A stretch of 64,000 nt of DNA from Paracoccus hibiscisoli (GTDB taxonomy: Bacteria > Pseudomonadota > Alphaproteobacteria > Rhodobacterales > Rhodobacteraceae), in contig NZ_SUNH01000011.1 in assembly GCF_005048265.1 (NCBI RefSeq), positions 1 to 64,000 of the forward strand, given 5' to 3'. The notes under the pieces were generated by a model, which did no database searches, was not told the origin of the DNA, and saw nothing but the letters and a program-made list of their open reading frames with translations. Shown piece after piece: positions 44,866 to 53,945 of this stretch. Position 1 is the stretch's first letter; each line of letters begins with the position of its first letter. The translations under genes were made by a program, and so were the position numbers.

Positions 44866-46575
44866 TCACCCTCGCCAGGGCAGGGCCTGCGCCGCGCGCG
44901 GTCCAAGGGCCAGTTCGGCCAGCGCACACAGTGCCAGCAGCAGGGCGGTCGACAGGACCGACACCGCCGCCGCCGCGGTCGAGCTGCCCTCGTATTGCAG
45001 GGAAAAGACCATCACGCCGATCGTCTCGTGCCCCGACGACCACAGCAGCGCCGACAGCGTCAGCTCGTTCATGGCCGACATCACGATCAGAATCGCCCCC
45101 GCCAGCGTCGCCGCCCGGACCGAGGGGGCAAAGACATGCGCGATGCGCCCCGCCAGCCCGATGCCCGCGATGCGCGCCGCCTGGTCCTGCATCGGGTCGC
45201 CGCCCCGCGCCGTGGCGACCACGGGCCGCAGGATCAGCGGCAGGAACCGCGCCAGATAGGCGATCAGGATGATCGCCATGCTGCCGTAAAGCGACACCCC
45301 GATCAGCGGCAGGGGCGGCAGAAAGGCCAGGATCATCGCCAGCGCCACGACAGTCCCCGGCACGACCCAGGGCGCCTCGGCCAACAGGTCGGCCAGCGCG
45401 ATCGCCGGACTGGGGCGGCGGGCGACCAGATAGGCCAGCGGCAGCGCGATCAGCGCGCAGATCAGCGCCGCCGCCAGCGACAGGATCAGCGAGTTGGAAA
45501 AGCCGCGCAGCACGGCCGGGTTGGCCAGCACGCGGTGATACTGGTCCAGGCTGGCCACCTGGAGCGAGAACGGCACCCCGATCGCCGGGGTCAGCGAGGT
45601 CAGGACCAGGGCCGCCAGCGGCAGGATCGCGATGGCCAGGACCACGGCCCAGATCAGCGCCTGCGCCCAGGCAGGCGCGTTGCGGGTGGGGGTATGGGGG
45701 CGCCCGGCCTCGACCCGCAGGCGCAGGTGGCGCAGCAGGACCGCGCGCAGCGCCAGCGCCGCGACCGCCATCAGCGTCAGGATCAGCGCCAGCACCGCCA
45801 CCTGTCCCGCAGCCGAGGGGCCAAAGCTGTTCAGCCGCTGATAGATCAGCGTGGTCAGCATGGGCACCCGGCCCGGAATGCCCAGCAGCGCGGGAATGCC
45901 GAAATTGCCCACCGCCGCGGTGAAGGCCAGCAGCCCGCCCGCCAGCACCGATGGATAGGTCAGCGGCAGGATCACCCGCGTCAGCACCAGCCGGGGCGGA
46001 ATGGCGGCCAGGCGGGCGGCCTCGATCAGGTCGGCGGGCACCGATTTCAGCGCCGCGTGGATCGCGATGAAGACCAGCGGCATATGCTCGATCCCCATGA
46101 CCAGCGCGATGCCCAGGGGCGAATAGAGCGGATTGCCCCGTCCCGGCGGCGGCGCCAGGCCCAATGGCTTGAGGATCGCAGAGTTGGCGCCCATCAGCTC
46201 GATCCAGGACAGGGCCAGGGTCTGGGACGGGATGACCAGCGGCATCAGGATCAGAAAGGACAGCGCCGCGCGCCACCGCATGCGCAGCAGCCCCACCGCC
46301 AGTGCCAGCGCGCCGCCCAGCAGGACCGACACCCCGACCGAGATCAGCGACAGCACCAGCGTGTTGCGAAACGCCCGCCCCGTGGCCCGCGCCGACAGCG
46401 TGTCGCGCATGACGCCCAGGGCCGCGCCGTCATCGCCCGGACGGAACGCCGCGACCAACAGCTGTCCAAGCGGCCAGACGGTGATCGCGGCCAGATAGAG
46501 GCACAGCAGAACCGCCAGCGCGCGCTCGGCGCTGCCGGTCCTGCGGTCGCCGAACAGGTGCAGCTCAGCCGCCAT
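44866..46575 (-). CDS. FbpB/AfuB-type ABC transporter permease (double-length)
   Basis: A 569-residue permease with two fused six-span halves. Each has an EAA loop: ADLIEAARLAAIPPRLVLTR in the first and MQDQAARIAGIGLAGRIAHV in the second. PYLRR-like TM segments such as VGNFGIPALLGIPGRVPMLT and EAPWVVPGTVVALAMILAFL also match. This is the family that carries ferric ion, hexose-phosphate or 2-aminoethylphosphonate. Start 46575 overlaps the end of the binding-protein gene by 11 bases; a codon 12 residues upstream is possible. It is the last gene of the five-gene operon. Confidence 0.87.
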   Translation of the reverse strand: MAAELHLFGDRRTGSAERALAVLLCLYLAAITVWPLGQLLVAAFRPGDDGAALGVMRDTLSARATGRAFRNTLVLSLISVGVSVLLGGALALAVGLLRMRWRAALSFLILMPLVIPSQTLALSWIELMGANSAILKPLGLAPPPGRGNPLYSPLGIALVMGIEHMPLVFIAIHAALKSVPADLIEAARLAAIPPRLVLTRVILPLTYPSVLAGGLLAFTAAVGNFGIPALLGIPGRVPMLTTLIYQRLNSFGPSAAGQVAVLALILTLMAVAALALRAVLLRHLRLRVEAGRPHTPTRNAPAWAQALIWAVVLAIAILPLAALVLTSLTPAIGVPFSLQVASLDQYHRVLANPAVLRGFSNSLILSLAAALICALIALPLAYLVARRPSPAIALADLLAEAPWVVPGTVVALAMILAFLPPLPLIGVSLYGSMAIILIAYLARFLPLILRPVVATARGGDPMQDQAARIAGIGLAGRIAHVFAPSVRAATLAGAILIVMSAMNELTLSALLWSSGHETIGVMVFSLQYEGSSTAAAAVSVLSTALLLALCALAELALGPRAAQALPWRG

Positions 46576-47536
46576 AGAGGTCGGCAAAGGTCTGCTTGAC
46601 CGTGTCGCCATCCGACAGCAGGCGGGCGTTGTCGGCCTCGATCAGGGTCAGGCTGGCGGGGTCGGGATAGCCCTCGGGTCCGGCCATCCCGGCCCGCAGC
46701 GGGAAATAGCCCTGGGCGACCGACTGTTCCTGCGCCGCCTGACCCAGCTGCCAGTCGACAAAGGCGCGCGCCGCATCGGCCGCATCCGTGCCCGCCAGGA
46801 TCGCCACCGGCTGCGTCACCGCCGTCACGCCTTCGGCCGGAAAGACGAAATCGACCGGCGAGCCTTGGGCCTTGGCGTTCAGCGCCATGTATTCGACCAG
46901 CACGCCATAGGCCTTTTCGCCCCGCGCGACGGCCTCCAGCACGGTGCCGTTGCCTTGGCCCGCGACGGCGCCGTTATCGGCCAGGGTCTCGAACCAGGGC
47001 CAGTCAAAGCCGGGCTGCTGGATCATCGTGCCCACATGGATCGCCGCCGCGCCGGAATAGAGCGGCGAGGGCATGATCGTCTGCGCCGCCACGTCAGGCG
47101 CGGCCAGGTCCGCCCATGCGGTCGGGGGCGTGTCGACCAGATCGGTGTTGTAGACGATGCCGGTGGTGATCAGCTTGGTCGGAAAGAAGGTCATGTCGGC
47201 GTCCAGCAGGGCGGGGTCGATCCCGTCCACGGCGGCATCCGGATAGGCCATCAGGCGGTCGTCCTGCTTCAGCTGGGTCATGGCCACCGCATCGGCGATC
47301 AGCAGGACGTCGGCGGGGCTGCCCCCGGCCGCGAATTCGGCCTGCAGCTTGGCCATCACCTCGGTCGTGCCCGAGCGGAACAGCTCGACCTCGATCTCCG
47401 GATGGGCCTCGTTGAAGGCGGCGATCACCTCGGTCATCTGCTCCTGCGGCTGAGAGGTATAGACGGTCAGGCTCTGGGCCTGGGCGGACTGGGCAAGGCC
47501 GGTCAGCGCGGTCGAGATCATCAGCAGGCGGGTCAT
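46565..47536 (-). CDS. FbpA/AfuA-type periplasmic binding protein
   Basis: A 323-residue class II binding protein. Signal peptide LLMISTALTGLAQSAQA, then SLTVYTSQPQEQMTEVIAAF, the loop VELFRSGTTEVMAKLQAEFA, LLIADAVAMTQLKQDDRLMA, and the anion-site-like MPSPLYSGAAAIHVG. The adjacent Tyr-Tyr pair that coordinates iron in FbpA is not seen, whereas the SG loop fits AfuA- or AEP-type proteins that bind a phosphate group. Coupled by ATGA to the phosphatase gene before it. The ligand is therefore more likely a phosphorylated compound than ferric ion; this is inference. Confidence 0.85.
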   Translation of the reverse strand: MTRLLMISTALTGLAQSAQAQSLTVYTSQPQEQMTEVIAAFNEAHPEIEVELFRSGTTEVMAKLQAEFAAGGSPADVLLIADAVAMTQLKQDDRLMAYPDAAVDGIDPALLDADMTFFPTKLITTGIVYNTDLVDTPPTAWADLAAPDVAAQTIMPSPLYSGAAAIHVGTMIQQPGFDWPWFETLADNGAVAGQGNGTVLEAVARGEKAYGVLVEYMALNAKAQGSPVDFVFPAEGVTAVTQPVAILAGTDAADAARAFVDWQLGQAAQEQSVAQGYFPLRAGMAGPEGYPDPASLTLIEADNARLLSDGDTVKQTFADLYGG

Positions 47537-48123
47537 GGGAACCTCATGGGATGGGTGGGGAAATCGGCGGCGATCCGGGGCGGATCGGCCTGCCAGCATC
47601 CGCGCCGGTCACGGACAAACGTGGTCAGCGCGCAATTCGGGGGGCGCCGGAATTCGACGCTTAGGGCCGCGCACAGCACCCGCACAGTGCCGGAATGCGC
47701 GACGATCAGGGGTGGGTCCTCGGGGCCGTCGGGGGCGGGAATGGCCGCGCAGCCGCGCAGGATGCGGGCGTGAAAGGCCGCGGGGCCTTCGCCGCCCAAG
47801 GGGGTGGCATCGCGGTCCAGGACGGCCCGGGGCGCCCCCTCCCAGATGCCCCAGTGGCGTTCGGCCAGATCCGGGGCGGGGATGATCGCCAGGCCGGGCC
47901 GGTCGGCGGCCAGCGCCTCGGCCGTGGCCCAGGCCCGGCGCAGGGGGGACGCGTGCAGGCGGCGCAGCGGCAGATCGGCCAGCGCGCGCGCCATGGCCCG
48001 CGCCTGCGCCAGCCCGGTCGTGTCCAGCGGCGCGTCGGTCGCCCCCGCGATCAGGTCGGCGGCATTATGGGCGGTCTGCCCGTGGCGCAGCAGGTGAAAG
48101 CGGGGGTGGTCGAACAGGCTCAC
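47533..48123 (-). CDS. Histidine phosphatase family protein
   Basis: A 196-residue phosphoglycerate-mutase-like phosphatase. The catalytic His is in FHLLRHGQTAHNAADLIAG, the second Arg in HASPLRRAWATAEAL, the acid in LAERHWGIWEG, and the second His in IVAHSGTVRVL. The start is a GTG overlapping the MBL gene stop, and the stop overlaps the binding-protein start. It is inserted within an ABC importer operon, so it probably removes phosphate from the imported ligand. Family members act on many phosphomonoesters. Confidence 0.85.
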   Translation of the reverse strand: MSLFDHPRFHLLRHGQTAHNAADLIAGATDAPLDTTGLAQARAMARALADLPLRRLHASPLRRAWATAEALAADRPGLAIIPAPDLAERHWGIWEGAPRAVLDRDATPLGGEGPAAFHARILRGCAAIPAPDGPEDPPLIVAHSGTVRVLCAALSVEFRRPPNCALTTFVRDRRGCWQADPPRIAADFPTHPMRFP

Positions 48124-49181
48124 CAGTCCATCTCCGTGCCGGGGGCCAAAGGCCAGCCCGTGCCCGCCCGCAGCGCGCGCAGTGTCGGCGCGTCGCAAAA
48201 GGCCGCCAGCATGGTGCGCGGCGCGACCGCCGCGACCATCGCATCGGCCAGCGGAAAGGGCGGGTGGACGTTCCAGCGCCGGAATTGCGCCAGCCCCTGG
48301 CCGATCAGACCCTGGGCGGGGGTGTCGTCGGCCACATGGCCGGTGAACACGATCCGCCCGGGGCGCCCGGCCATGCGTTGGGCCAGCGCCTGCGCGGTGC
48401 CGCGTTCGGCATTCGGTCCGGCGGCGATCATCACCCCCTCGGGCGGGCTGTCGGGCAGCAGGTCGCGCGCCCGCGCCAGCAGCGCCAGCCCCTCGCGACC
48501 CTGCGGCGTCAGCCAGTCCGGGTGACCCTCCAGGACCCGCGCCACGCGGCGGTGATCGGCGCAGATCGCGACGTCATGGCCCCGGGCCAGCAGGGCCGCG
48601 GCCATTTCCAGCCCGCGTCCACCGGCGGGCGCGGGCAGCAGCATCGGCCCCGAACCCGCCAGCGCGGCGATGGCGTCGATCTGGTCGGGCAACCCCTCGG
48701 TCGCCATCCCGTAGGAGGCGTCCAGCACCAACGCGGCGGCGCGGGGCAGGGGGTCGGCGCGGAACATCGCGCCCTCGGTCCCGACATCCCCGGAATAGAG
48801 CAGCCCCTCGGCCCCGCCGATGCGCATCCAGACCGCGCCGGGCGCATGACCCGCGGCCCCCGTCATCAGCGGCAGGCCCAGGATGTCCGCGCATCCCTCC
48901 AATGGGCGCGCATCGCTCAGGCCCGCCAGCGCGATGGTCGGCGCGGTGGCAAAAAGCGGCGGGCGGCCCAGGGCCTGCCACAGCGCCAGCCCCCCGGTGT
49001 GATCGGCATGGGCATGGCTGAACAGGATCGCGTCGATCGGCGGCAGGCCCGCGATGTCGGGCAGGCGCCCCGCATCCGGACCGCGCCCCAGATCCAGCAG
49101 CAGCGTGCGCCCGGCCATTCGCAACAGAAAGCAGGCTGGGCCCTTGCAGCCCACCCCGGATACGGCGCGCAGCTCAGGCAT
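48120..49181 (-). CDS. MBL-fold metallo-hydrolase (beta-CASP-like)
   Basis: A 353-residue protein. The metallo-beta-lactamase core has SHAHADHTGGLALWQALGRP (HxHxDH), AAGHAPGAVWMRIGGAEGLL and YSGDVGTEGAMFRADPLP. A second half with MIAAGPNAERGTAQALAQRM and RIVFTGHVADDTPAQG resembles beta-CASP/RMMBL parts of nucleic-acid-processing enzymes. Relatives act on nucleic acids or phosphodiesters. Lying between fbpC-type and phosphatase genes with overlaps on both sides, it may open a phosphodiester that the phosphatase then finishes. That is inference. Confidence 0.8.
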   Translation of the reverse strand: MPELRAVSGVGCKGPACFLLRMAGRTLLLDLGRGPDAGRLPDIAGLPPIDAILFSHAHADHTGGLALWQALGRPPLFATAPTIALAGLSDARPLEGCADILGLPLMTGAAGHAPGAVWMRIGGAEGLLYSGDVGTEGAMFRADPLPRAAALVLDASYGMATEGLPDQIDAIAALAGSGPMLLPAPAGGRGLEMAAALLARGHDVAICADHRRVARVLEGHPDWLTPQGREGLALLARARDLLPDSPPEGVMIAAGPNAERGTAQALAQRMAGRPGRIVFTGHVADDTPAQGLIGQGLAQFRRWNVHPPFPLADAMVAAVAPRTMLAAFCDAPTLRALRAGTGWPLAPGTEMDW

Positions 49182-50271
49182 GGATGCGCGCCCCGCTCAG
49201 CGGATGGACCGCCGCGCCGCCCGCGTCGCGGTCGATGACCCACCCGCCGGTGATCTCGATCCGCAGGGGCGTGTGCGCGGGCGCGGGGGCATCCATCGGC
49301 AGCGACAGCGTGTCCACCCCCGCGATGCGCGGCAGCACCAGCGTGGCGTGGCGGCCGTTGCGAAAGCTCTGGGCGATGACCTGGGCGTCGAAATGGCCCG
49401 CGCCGGTCGCGGGACGCAGATCCTCGGGGTGCAGGCACAGCCAGCCCGCGCCCGGATCGGCCCGCCCGGGCAGGTTGAGCGTCGCGCCGCCCAGCACCAC
49501 GTCGCAGCGGTCGCCATGCCGGGCGATGACCTGAACCGGGATGGTCGCGCCATGCCCGATGAAACGCGCGACCATCGGCGTGGCGGGGCGGCGATACAGC
49601 GCCTCGGGGGTGCCGATCTGGCGGATGCGCCCGGCCTCCATCACGGCGATGTGGCTGGCCACGGCCATCGCCTCGTCCTGGTCATGGGTGACCAGGATGA
49701 AGGTCGCGCCCGTTTCGGCATGCAGGCGGCGGAATTCGACCAGCATCTGCTGGCGCAGATGGGCGTCCAGATTGGCCAGCGGCTCGTCCAGCAGCAGGAT
49801 GCGCGGGCGCAGCACCAGCGACCGCGCCAGGGCGACCCGCTGGCGCTGGCCGCCCGACAGGTCCTGCGGCAGCCGGTCGGCATGGGCGGTCAGGCCGACC
49901 GCTTCCAGCATCCGGGCGACGCGGTCGCGGCGTTCGGGGCCGGGGACGCGCCGGGCCTTCAGCGCGAATTCGACATTGCCGCGCACGCTCATGCTGGGCC
50001 ACAGGGCATAGGACTGGAACACCATGCCCAGCTGGCGGTCCTCGGGGGGGACGAAGCGGTCGGGCGACAGGATCACCCGGTCGTCGAACAGCAGCTGGCC
50101 CGCGTCGCAGGTCTCCAGCCCGGCGATCAGGCGCAGCAGCGTGGTCTTGCCGCAGCCCGACGGGCCCAGCAGCGCCAGGAACGCGCCCTGCGGCAGGTCC
50201 AGGTCGATATCGTCCAGAACGACGCTGCGGTCGAATGACTTGCGGATTCCCCGCGCGATGAGGTGCGGCAT
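49174..50271 (-). CDS. FbpC/AfuC-type ABC transporter ATP-binding protein
   Basis: A 365-residue ATPase of the MOI/CUT class. Walker A GPSGCGKTTLLRLIAGLE, MVFQSYALWPSMSVRGNVEF, signature DLSGGQRQRVALARSLVL, Walker B ILLLDEPLANLD, and a TOBE domain from about residue 240. It is the first gene of the operon ATPase-MBL-phosphatase-binding protein-permease, divergent from a TonB receptor. Confidence 0.9.
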   Translation of the reverse strand: MPHLIARGIRKSFDRSVVLDDIDLDLPQGAFLALLGPSGCGKTTLLRLIAGLETCDAGQLLFDDRVILSPDRFVPPEDRQLGMVFQSYALWPSMSVRGNVEFALKARRVPGPERRDRVARMLEAVGLTAHADRLPQDLSGGQRQRVALARSLVLRPRILLLDEPLANLDAHLRQQMLVEFRRLHAETGATFILVTHDQDEAMAVASHIAVMEAGRIRQIGTPEALYRRPATPMVARFIGHGATIPVQVIARHGDRCDVVLGGATLNLPGRADPGAGWLCLHPEDLRPATGAGHFDAQVIAQSFRNGRHATLVLPRIAGVDTLSLPMDAPAPAHTPLRIEITGGWVIDRDAGGAAVHPLSGARIHA

Positions 50272-50486
50272 GACGGCTCCTTGCGGGACGGTACTACGGC
50301 GCGTCCGCGACAGTCAGACGACAGCCGGGTGACGGTTCCGCGACGGAAGAGTCGCGACAGGCGCCCCGGCGGGCGGCAAAATCCCGCTTAACATCGCCGT
50401 GATCTTTGTGTAGCACGACGCCAGAGCCAGCCACCGCGCCCACCCCGCGCCATCGCAAGCCCATTGGTCGATAATGGAGTTCTGTG

Positions 50487-52418
50487 ATGTCGAAACCCTC
50501 GCTGGCGGCGCTGCTGCTTGGCACTGCGCTGTATCCCGTATCCCTGCTGGCCCAACCGGTTCTGCTGGACCCGATCGTCCTGACCTCGGAGGAGGACGCG
50601 CCGGGCCGGATCGCCGCATCGCAGGCGCAGATCGACGATGCCCGCACCGGCACGCTGGAGGATGTGTTCCGCGCCGAGCCGAGCGTCACCGTGGGCGGCG
50701 GCATCGCCATCGCCGAACGCGTCTTCGTCAACGGCATCGACGAACAGCAGCTGGCCGTCAGCGTGGATGGCGCGCCCCAGAACAACCGCATGTTCCACCA
50801 CACCGGCACCAACATCATCGACCCCGGCCTGCTCAAGGCCGCGCGCGTCGATCCGGGCGTGGCGCCTGCCGATGCGGGCTTTGCCGCGCTGGCCGGCAGC
50901 CTGGCCTATGAGACGAAATCGGCGCTGGACCTGCTGGAGCCGGGGCGCGACTTTGGTGGGCAGGTGACCACGGGGCTGGCCAGCAATGGCGACACGGCGA
51001 CCGGCGCGCTGACCCTCTATGGGCGGCAGGGGCCGGTCGATGCGCTGGCCTATGGCCGCCGCGCCACGGGCGACGCGTACAAGGATGGCGACGGGAACAG
51101 TGTGCCGCGCACCGGCGCCGACATGAGCAGCCATGCGCTGAAGCTGGGCGCGCAGATGGGCGACTGGCGGGCCGAGCTGGGCGTCCTGGGCTTCAAGGAC
51201 GACGCCCTGCGGCCCTATCGCGCCAATCTGGGCGGGGTGATCAGCCCGCGCCCGACGCCCGAATCGCGCCGCTATGTGCTGGATCAGCAGACGCGCACCC
51301 TGACGCTGCGCCGCACCGCCACAGATGGTCTGCTGGACCCCGAGATCCGCATCGCCCGGAGCGAGAGCGCGCTGGACACCTTCGATCTGGCCACGCCCGA
51401 CAATGCCACGCCCGATTTCAACACCGGCCGCGCCGATACCGTCAGCGTGGTCGTGCAGAACCGCTTTCAGCTGGGCGAGGCCGAGCTGGTCGTGGGCCTG
51501 GACAATGCCCGCAGCCGGGGCCGCTATGCGGGCCAGTTCCGCGGGGCGCTGCTGGCCTTCCGCGAGGATCGCACCAATACCGGCGTCTTTGCCCAGGCCC
51601 GCGGCAGCCACGGAACCGTCGATTACAGCGCCGGGCTGCGCTATGATCAAAGCCGCTTTACCGGCGTGGCGGGGCAGTCGGTCGATACCGAGGGCGCCAG
51701 CGTGAACGGCGCGCTGACCTGGCATGTCACCGACGCGCTGCGGGTGAATGCGGGCGCCTCCAGCGTCTTCGGCGGCACGCAGCTGGCCTCGGTCTATGAG
51801 CTGGACGATTTCTCGGCGCCCGACGCCTATGACGCGCTTGGCGCGACGCGGGGGCAGAACCGCGTGCTGGGCGTGGAATGGAGCCAGGGCGGCACCACCC
51901 TGGGCGCCGAGGTCTTTCGCACCCGGATCGGCAATGTCCGCAAGGGCCTGACCGCCCGCACCCTGGAGAGCGACGGGTTCCGCCTGTCGGCCCGCCAGGA
52001 CTGGGCCGGCGGCTTTGCCGCGCTGCGTTACAGCGACACGGACGTGACGCTGGACGGGCGCGGCGCCTCCAGCTTTGACGTGCGCGAGCTGGGCACGATC
52101 CCCGGCGCGATGCTGACGCTGGAGGCGCGCCATGAGGTCATGGCGGGGCTCAGCCTGGGCGGCGTCGTGCAGCACGCGATCCGCGAGCGGACCGGCGCCA
52201 GCGATACCGACAGCGACTGGCCGGGCTATACGGTGGTGGATGTCTATGCGGAATATGAACCCGCAGCCTATGACAACCTGACCCTGCGCGCCGAGGTCAC
52301 CAACCTGTTCGACCGGGCCTATGTGGACCGCGCCAGCTATGGCGGCGACTTCTCGGAGGTGGTGGGCCAGCGCGAACCGGGCCGCAGCATCGCGGCCACG
52401 GCCGTCCTGCGGTTCTGA
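50487..52418 (+). CDS. TonB-dependent outer-membrane receptor
   Basis: A 643-residue receptor. Signal peptide LAALLLGTALYPVSLLAQ, a TonB-box-like DPIVLTSEE near the mature start, then a plug domain (TLEDVFRAEPSVTVGGGIAI, ERVFVNGIDEQQLAVSVDGA) and a beta-barrel ending RSIAATAVLRF with a terminal Phe. The plug form is that of the hemoglobin/heme and siderophore group. It is rather short for the group. Divergent from the FbpABC-like operon (215 bases between starts), so the two may share a ligand or regulator. Ligand not determinable. Confidence 0.85.
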   Translation: MSKPSLAALLLGTALYPVSLLAQPVLLDPIVLTSEEDAPGRIAASQAQIDDARTGTLEDVFRAEPSVTVGGGIAIAERVFVNGIDEQQLAVSVDGAPQNNRMFHHTGTNIIDPGLLKAARVDPGVAPADAGFAALAGSLAYETKSALDLLEPGRDFGGQVTTGLASNGDTATGALTLYGRQGPVDALAYGRRATGDAYKDGDGNSVPRTGADMSSHALKLGAQMGDWRAELGVLGFKDDALRPYRANLGGVISPRPTPESRRYVLDQQTRTLTLRRTATDGLLDPEIRIARSESALDTFDLATPDNATPDFNTGRADTVSVVVQNRFQLGEAELVVGLDNARSRGRYAGQFRGALLAFREDRTNTGVFAQARGSHGTVDYSAGLRYDQSRFTGVAGQSVDTEGASVNGALTWHVTDALRVNAGASSVFGGTQLASVYELDDFSAPDAYDALGATRGQNRVLGVEWSQGGTTLGAEVFRTRIGNVRKGLTARTLESDGFRLSARQDWAGGFAALRYSDTDVTLDGRGASSFDVRELGTIPGAMLTLEARHEVMAGLSLGGVVQHAIRERTGASDTDSDWPGYTVVDVYAEYEPAAYDNLTLRAEVTNLFDRAYVDRASYGGDFSEVVGQREPGRSIAATAVLRF

Positions 52419-52429
52419 GGGTCCAGGGG

Positions 52430-52449
52430 CGGCGGGGTCGGACCCGCCG
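52430..52449. terminator. Hairpin between the TonB receptor and the DUF1206 gene
   Basis: CGGCGGG / CCCGCCG with a 6-base loop, between two convergent genes and 12 bases after the receptor stop. Short but well placed; no T-run. Confidence 0.4.
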
Positions 52450-52454
52450 TCCCG

Positions 52455-53294
52455 TCAGAGGCGCCCGCCCGTCAGGCTGGCCGCAAGACTGCGCACATCG
52501 GGCCCCGAGACCTTGGGCACGATGCGATAGGCCGCGTTCACAAAGCAGAACAGCGCAAAGCCCAGCAGACCCAGGCAGATGCCCGTGACCAGGATCTGGC
52601 CATAGACCTGGTCCGACAGCCAAGAGAACGCGTCGCCCGTGCCGCCGGCCTTGTCGGGGTCGGCGCGCCAGCCCGCGAACAGGAACAGCAGCCCGATCAC
52701 GCCCACCACCGCGCCATGCGCGATCAGCCCGGCCTTGAGCACCGGGTTCCAGCGCGTCGTGAAATGGTTGGCGCGCAGATCGTCGCGATAGGCCCCGGTC
52801 CAGCCCTGGCGCGCGTAATGCAACCCTGCGCCGATGATCAGCAGCGCCACAGCCCCGATGATCCAGCGCCCGCCGGGCCATGCCATGACCGTGCCGACGT
52901 AATCCGCGATGCCCTCACCCTCGCCCGCATCGCCCCACCGGAACAGCAGCGGGAACACCACGACCGCGATGCCCAGATGGATCGCCCCCGTCACCAGCAT
53001 GCCAAGGCGCGCGACGATGCCCTTGGCCGCGCTGCCGTAATCCTCCAGATCGAAGGCCGCGTCCAGGACACGCCAGACCGCATAGGCGACCATCCCCGCC
53101 AGAATCACGAACAGCACCACGGCGCCCCATGGCGTGGCGTTCAGCCAGCCGAAGGCGGATGAGGTGTCCTGCGCCTCTCCGCCCCGCCAGATCGAGCGCA
53201 GCGACACGCCCGCGACCGCCAGATAGACCAGCCCCTTGCCCGCATAACCCACCCGCATCAGCGGAACCGCCCAACCCAACCTGCTATCCGTCAT
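52455..53294 (-). CDS. DUF1206 family membrane protein
   Basis: A 279-residue protein with six hydrophobic spans in three repeats: MRVGYAGKGLVYLAVAGVSL, IVARLGMLVTGAIHLGIAVV, and NPVLKAGLIAHGAVVGVIGL. These are the three tandem DUF1206 units, each with an R/K-x-G start. Function is unknown for the family. Start 53294 (MTDSRLGWAVP) is chosen because homology begins there. Confidence 0.82.
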   Translation of the reverse strand: MTDSRLGWAVPLMRVGYAGKGLVYLAVAGVSLRSIWRGGEAQDTSSAFGWLNATPWGAVVLFVILAGMVAYAVWRVLDAAFDLEDYGSAAKGIVARLGMLVTGAIHLGIAVVVFPLLFRWGDAGEGEGIADYVGTVMAWPGGRWIIGAVALLIIGAGLHYARQGWTGAYRDDLRANHFTTRWNPVLKAGLIAHGAVVGVIGLLFLFAGWRADPDKAGGTGDAFSWLSDQVYGQILVTGICLGLLGFALFCFVNAAYRIVPKVSGPDVRSLAASLTGGRL

Positions 53295-53373
53295 GATCCC
53301 CGTCCGCGTTCCGATACCGCCGGGATCTACCGCAGGTCGGGCGGGGCGCGTCAAGCCGTCGGATGGACGGGGG

Positions 53374-53766
53374 TCAGCCGTCGCGTTCGGCCAGCCAGGC
53401 CTCCATCATGTCGATCTCGGCCTGCTGGGTGGCGATGACCTCCTCGGCCAGGGCGCGGACCTCGGGGTCGGTGCCGTGCTCCAGCACGATGCGCGCCATG
53501 TCGATGGCGCCCTGGTGATGCGGGATCATGCCGCGCATGAAATCCACGTCGGCATCGTTGCTATAGGGGACGTCCATGTCCGCATGCATGCGGTCCATCG
53601 CCTCGCGATAGGCGGTGGTGGCGGGGCTGTCATCGGGCGATGCGGCCATGTCGCCATGGGCGGAGTGGTCCATCCCGGCATGGGCGGAATGGTCCATGGC
53701 CTCCTGCGCGTGCAGGGGGGCGGTGGCGGCCAGCGTGGCCAGCAGGGCGGATGCAAGCAGTTTCAT
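53374..53766 (-). CDS. DUF305 periplasmic protein, His/Met-rich
   Basis: A 130-residue protein. Signal peptide [18 protein letters not shown], then a His/Met-rich segment [19 protein letters not shown], then DUF305 with [20 protein letters not shown], the paired His motif, and the end [23 protein letters not shown]305 proteins such as CopM bind copper or silver in the periplasm, and the N-terminal HS/MD repeats fit that role. It stands alone between DUF1206 and nasT. Confidence 0.85.
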   Translation of the reverse strand: MKLLASALLATLAATAPLHAQEAMDHSAHAGMDHSAHGDMAASPDDSPATTAYREAMDRMHADMDVPYSNDADVDFMRGMIPHHQGAIDMARIVLEHGTDPEVRALAEEVIATQQAEIDMMEAWLAERDG

Positions 53767-53945
53767 GGCTGTGATCTCCTGTTGTATGGGCCGCATGGAA
53801 GGCGCGCGGGGGGCAAAGGTCAATCGTCACACCACAATGTGACCCGTCCGGGCCGCTGCCCGTTTTGCGGGCATCGGCTGCGCCGGCGGGGTGCGGGCGC
53901 GGGGGCGGCCTTGTCATTCGTCCCCCGGGCGGTGTCATTGAAGCG

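Noticed and set aside
44836..46599. A 587-codon plus-strand frame rich in Arg, Gln and Asp
   Set aside because: It is the antisense of the FbpB-type permease, whose transmembrane sequence and EAA loops are clear.
46565..47536. Ferric-iron binding protein as a firm call
   Set aside because: The fold fits, but the adjacent Tyr pair of FbpA is not visible and the operon contains phosphatase and MBL genes, so iron specificity is not supported.
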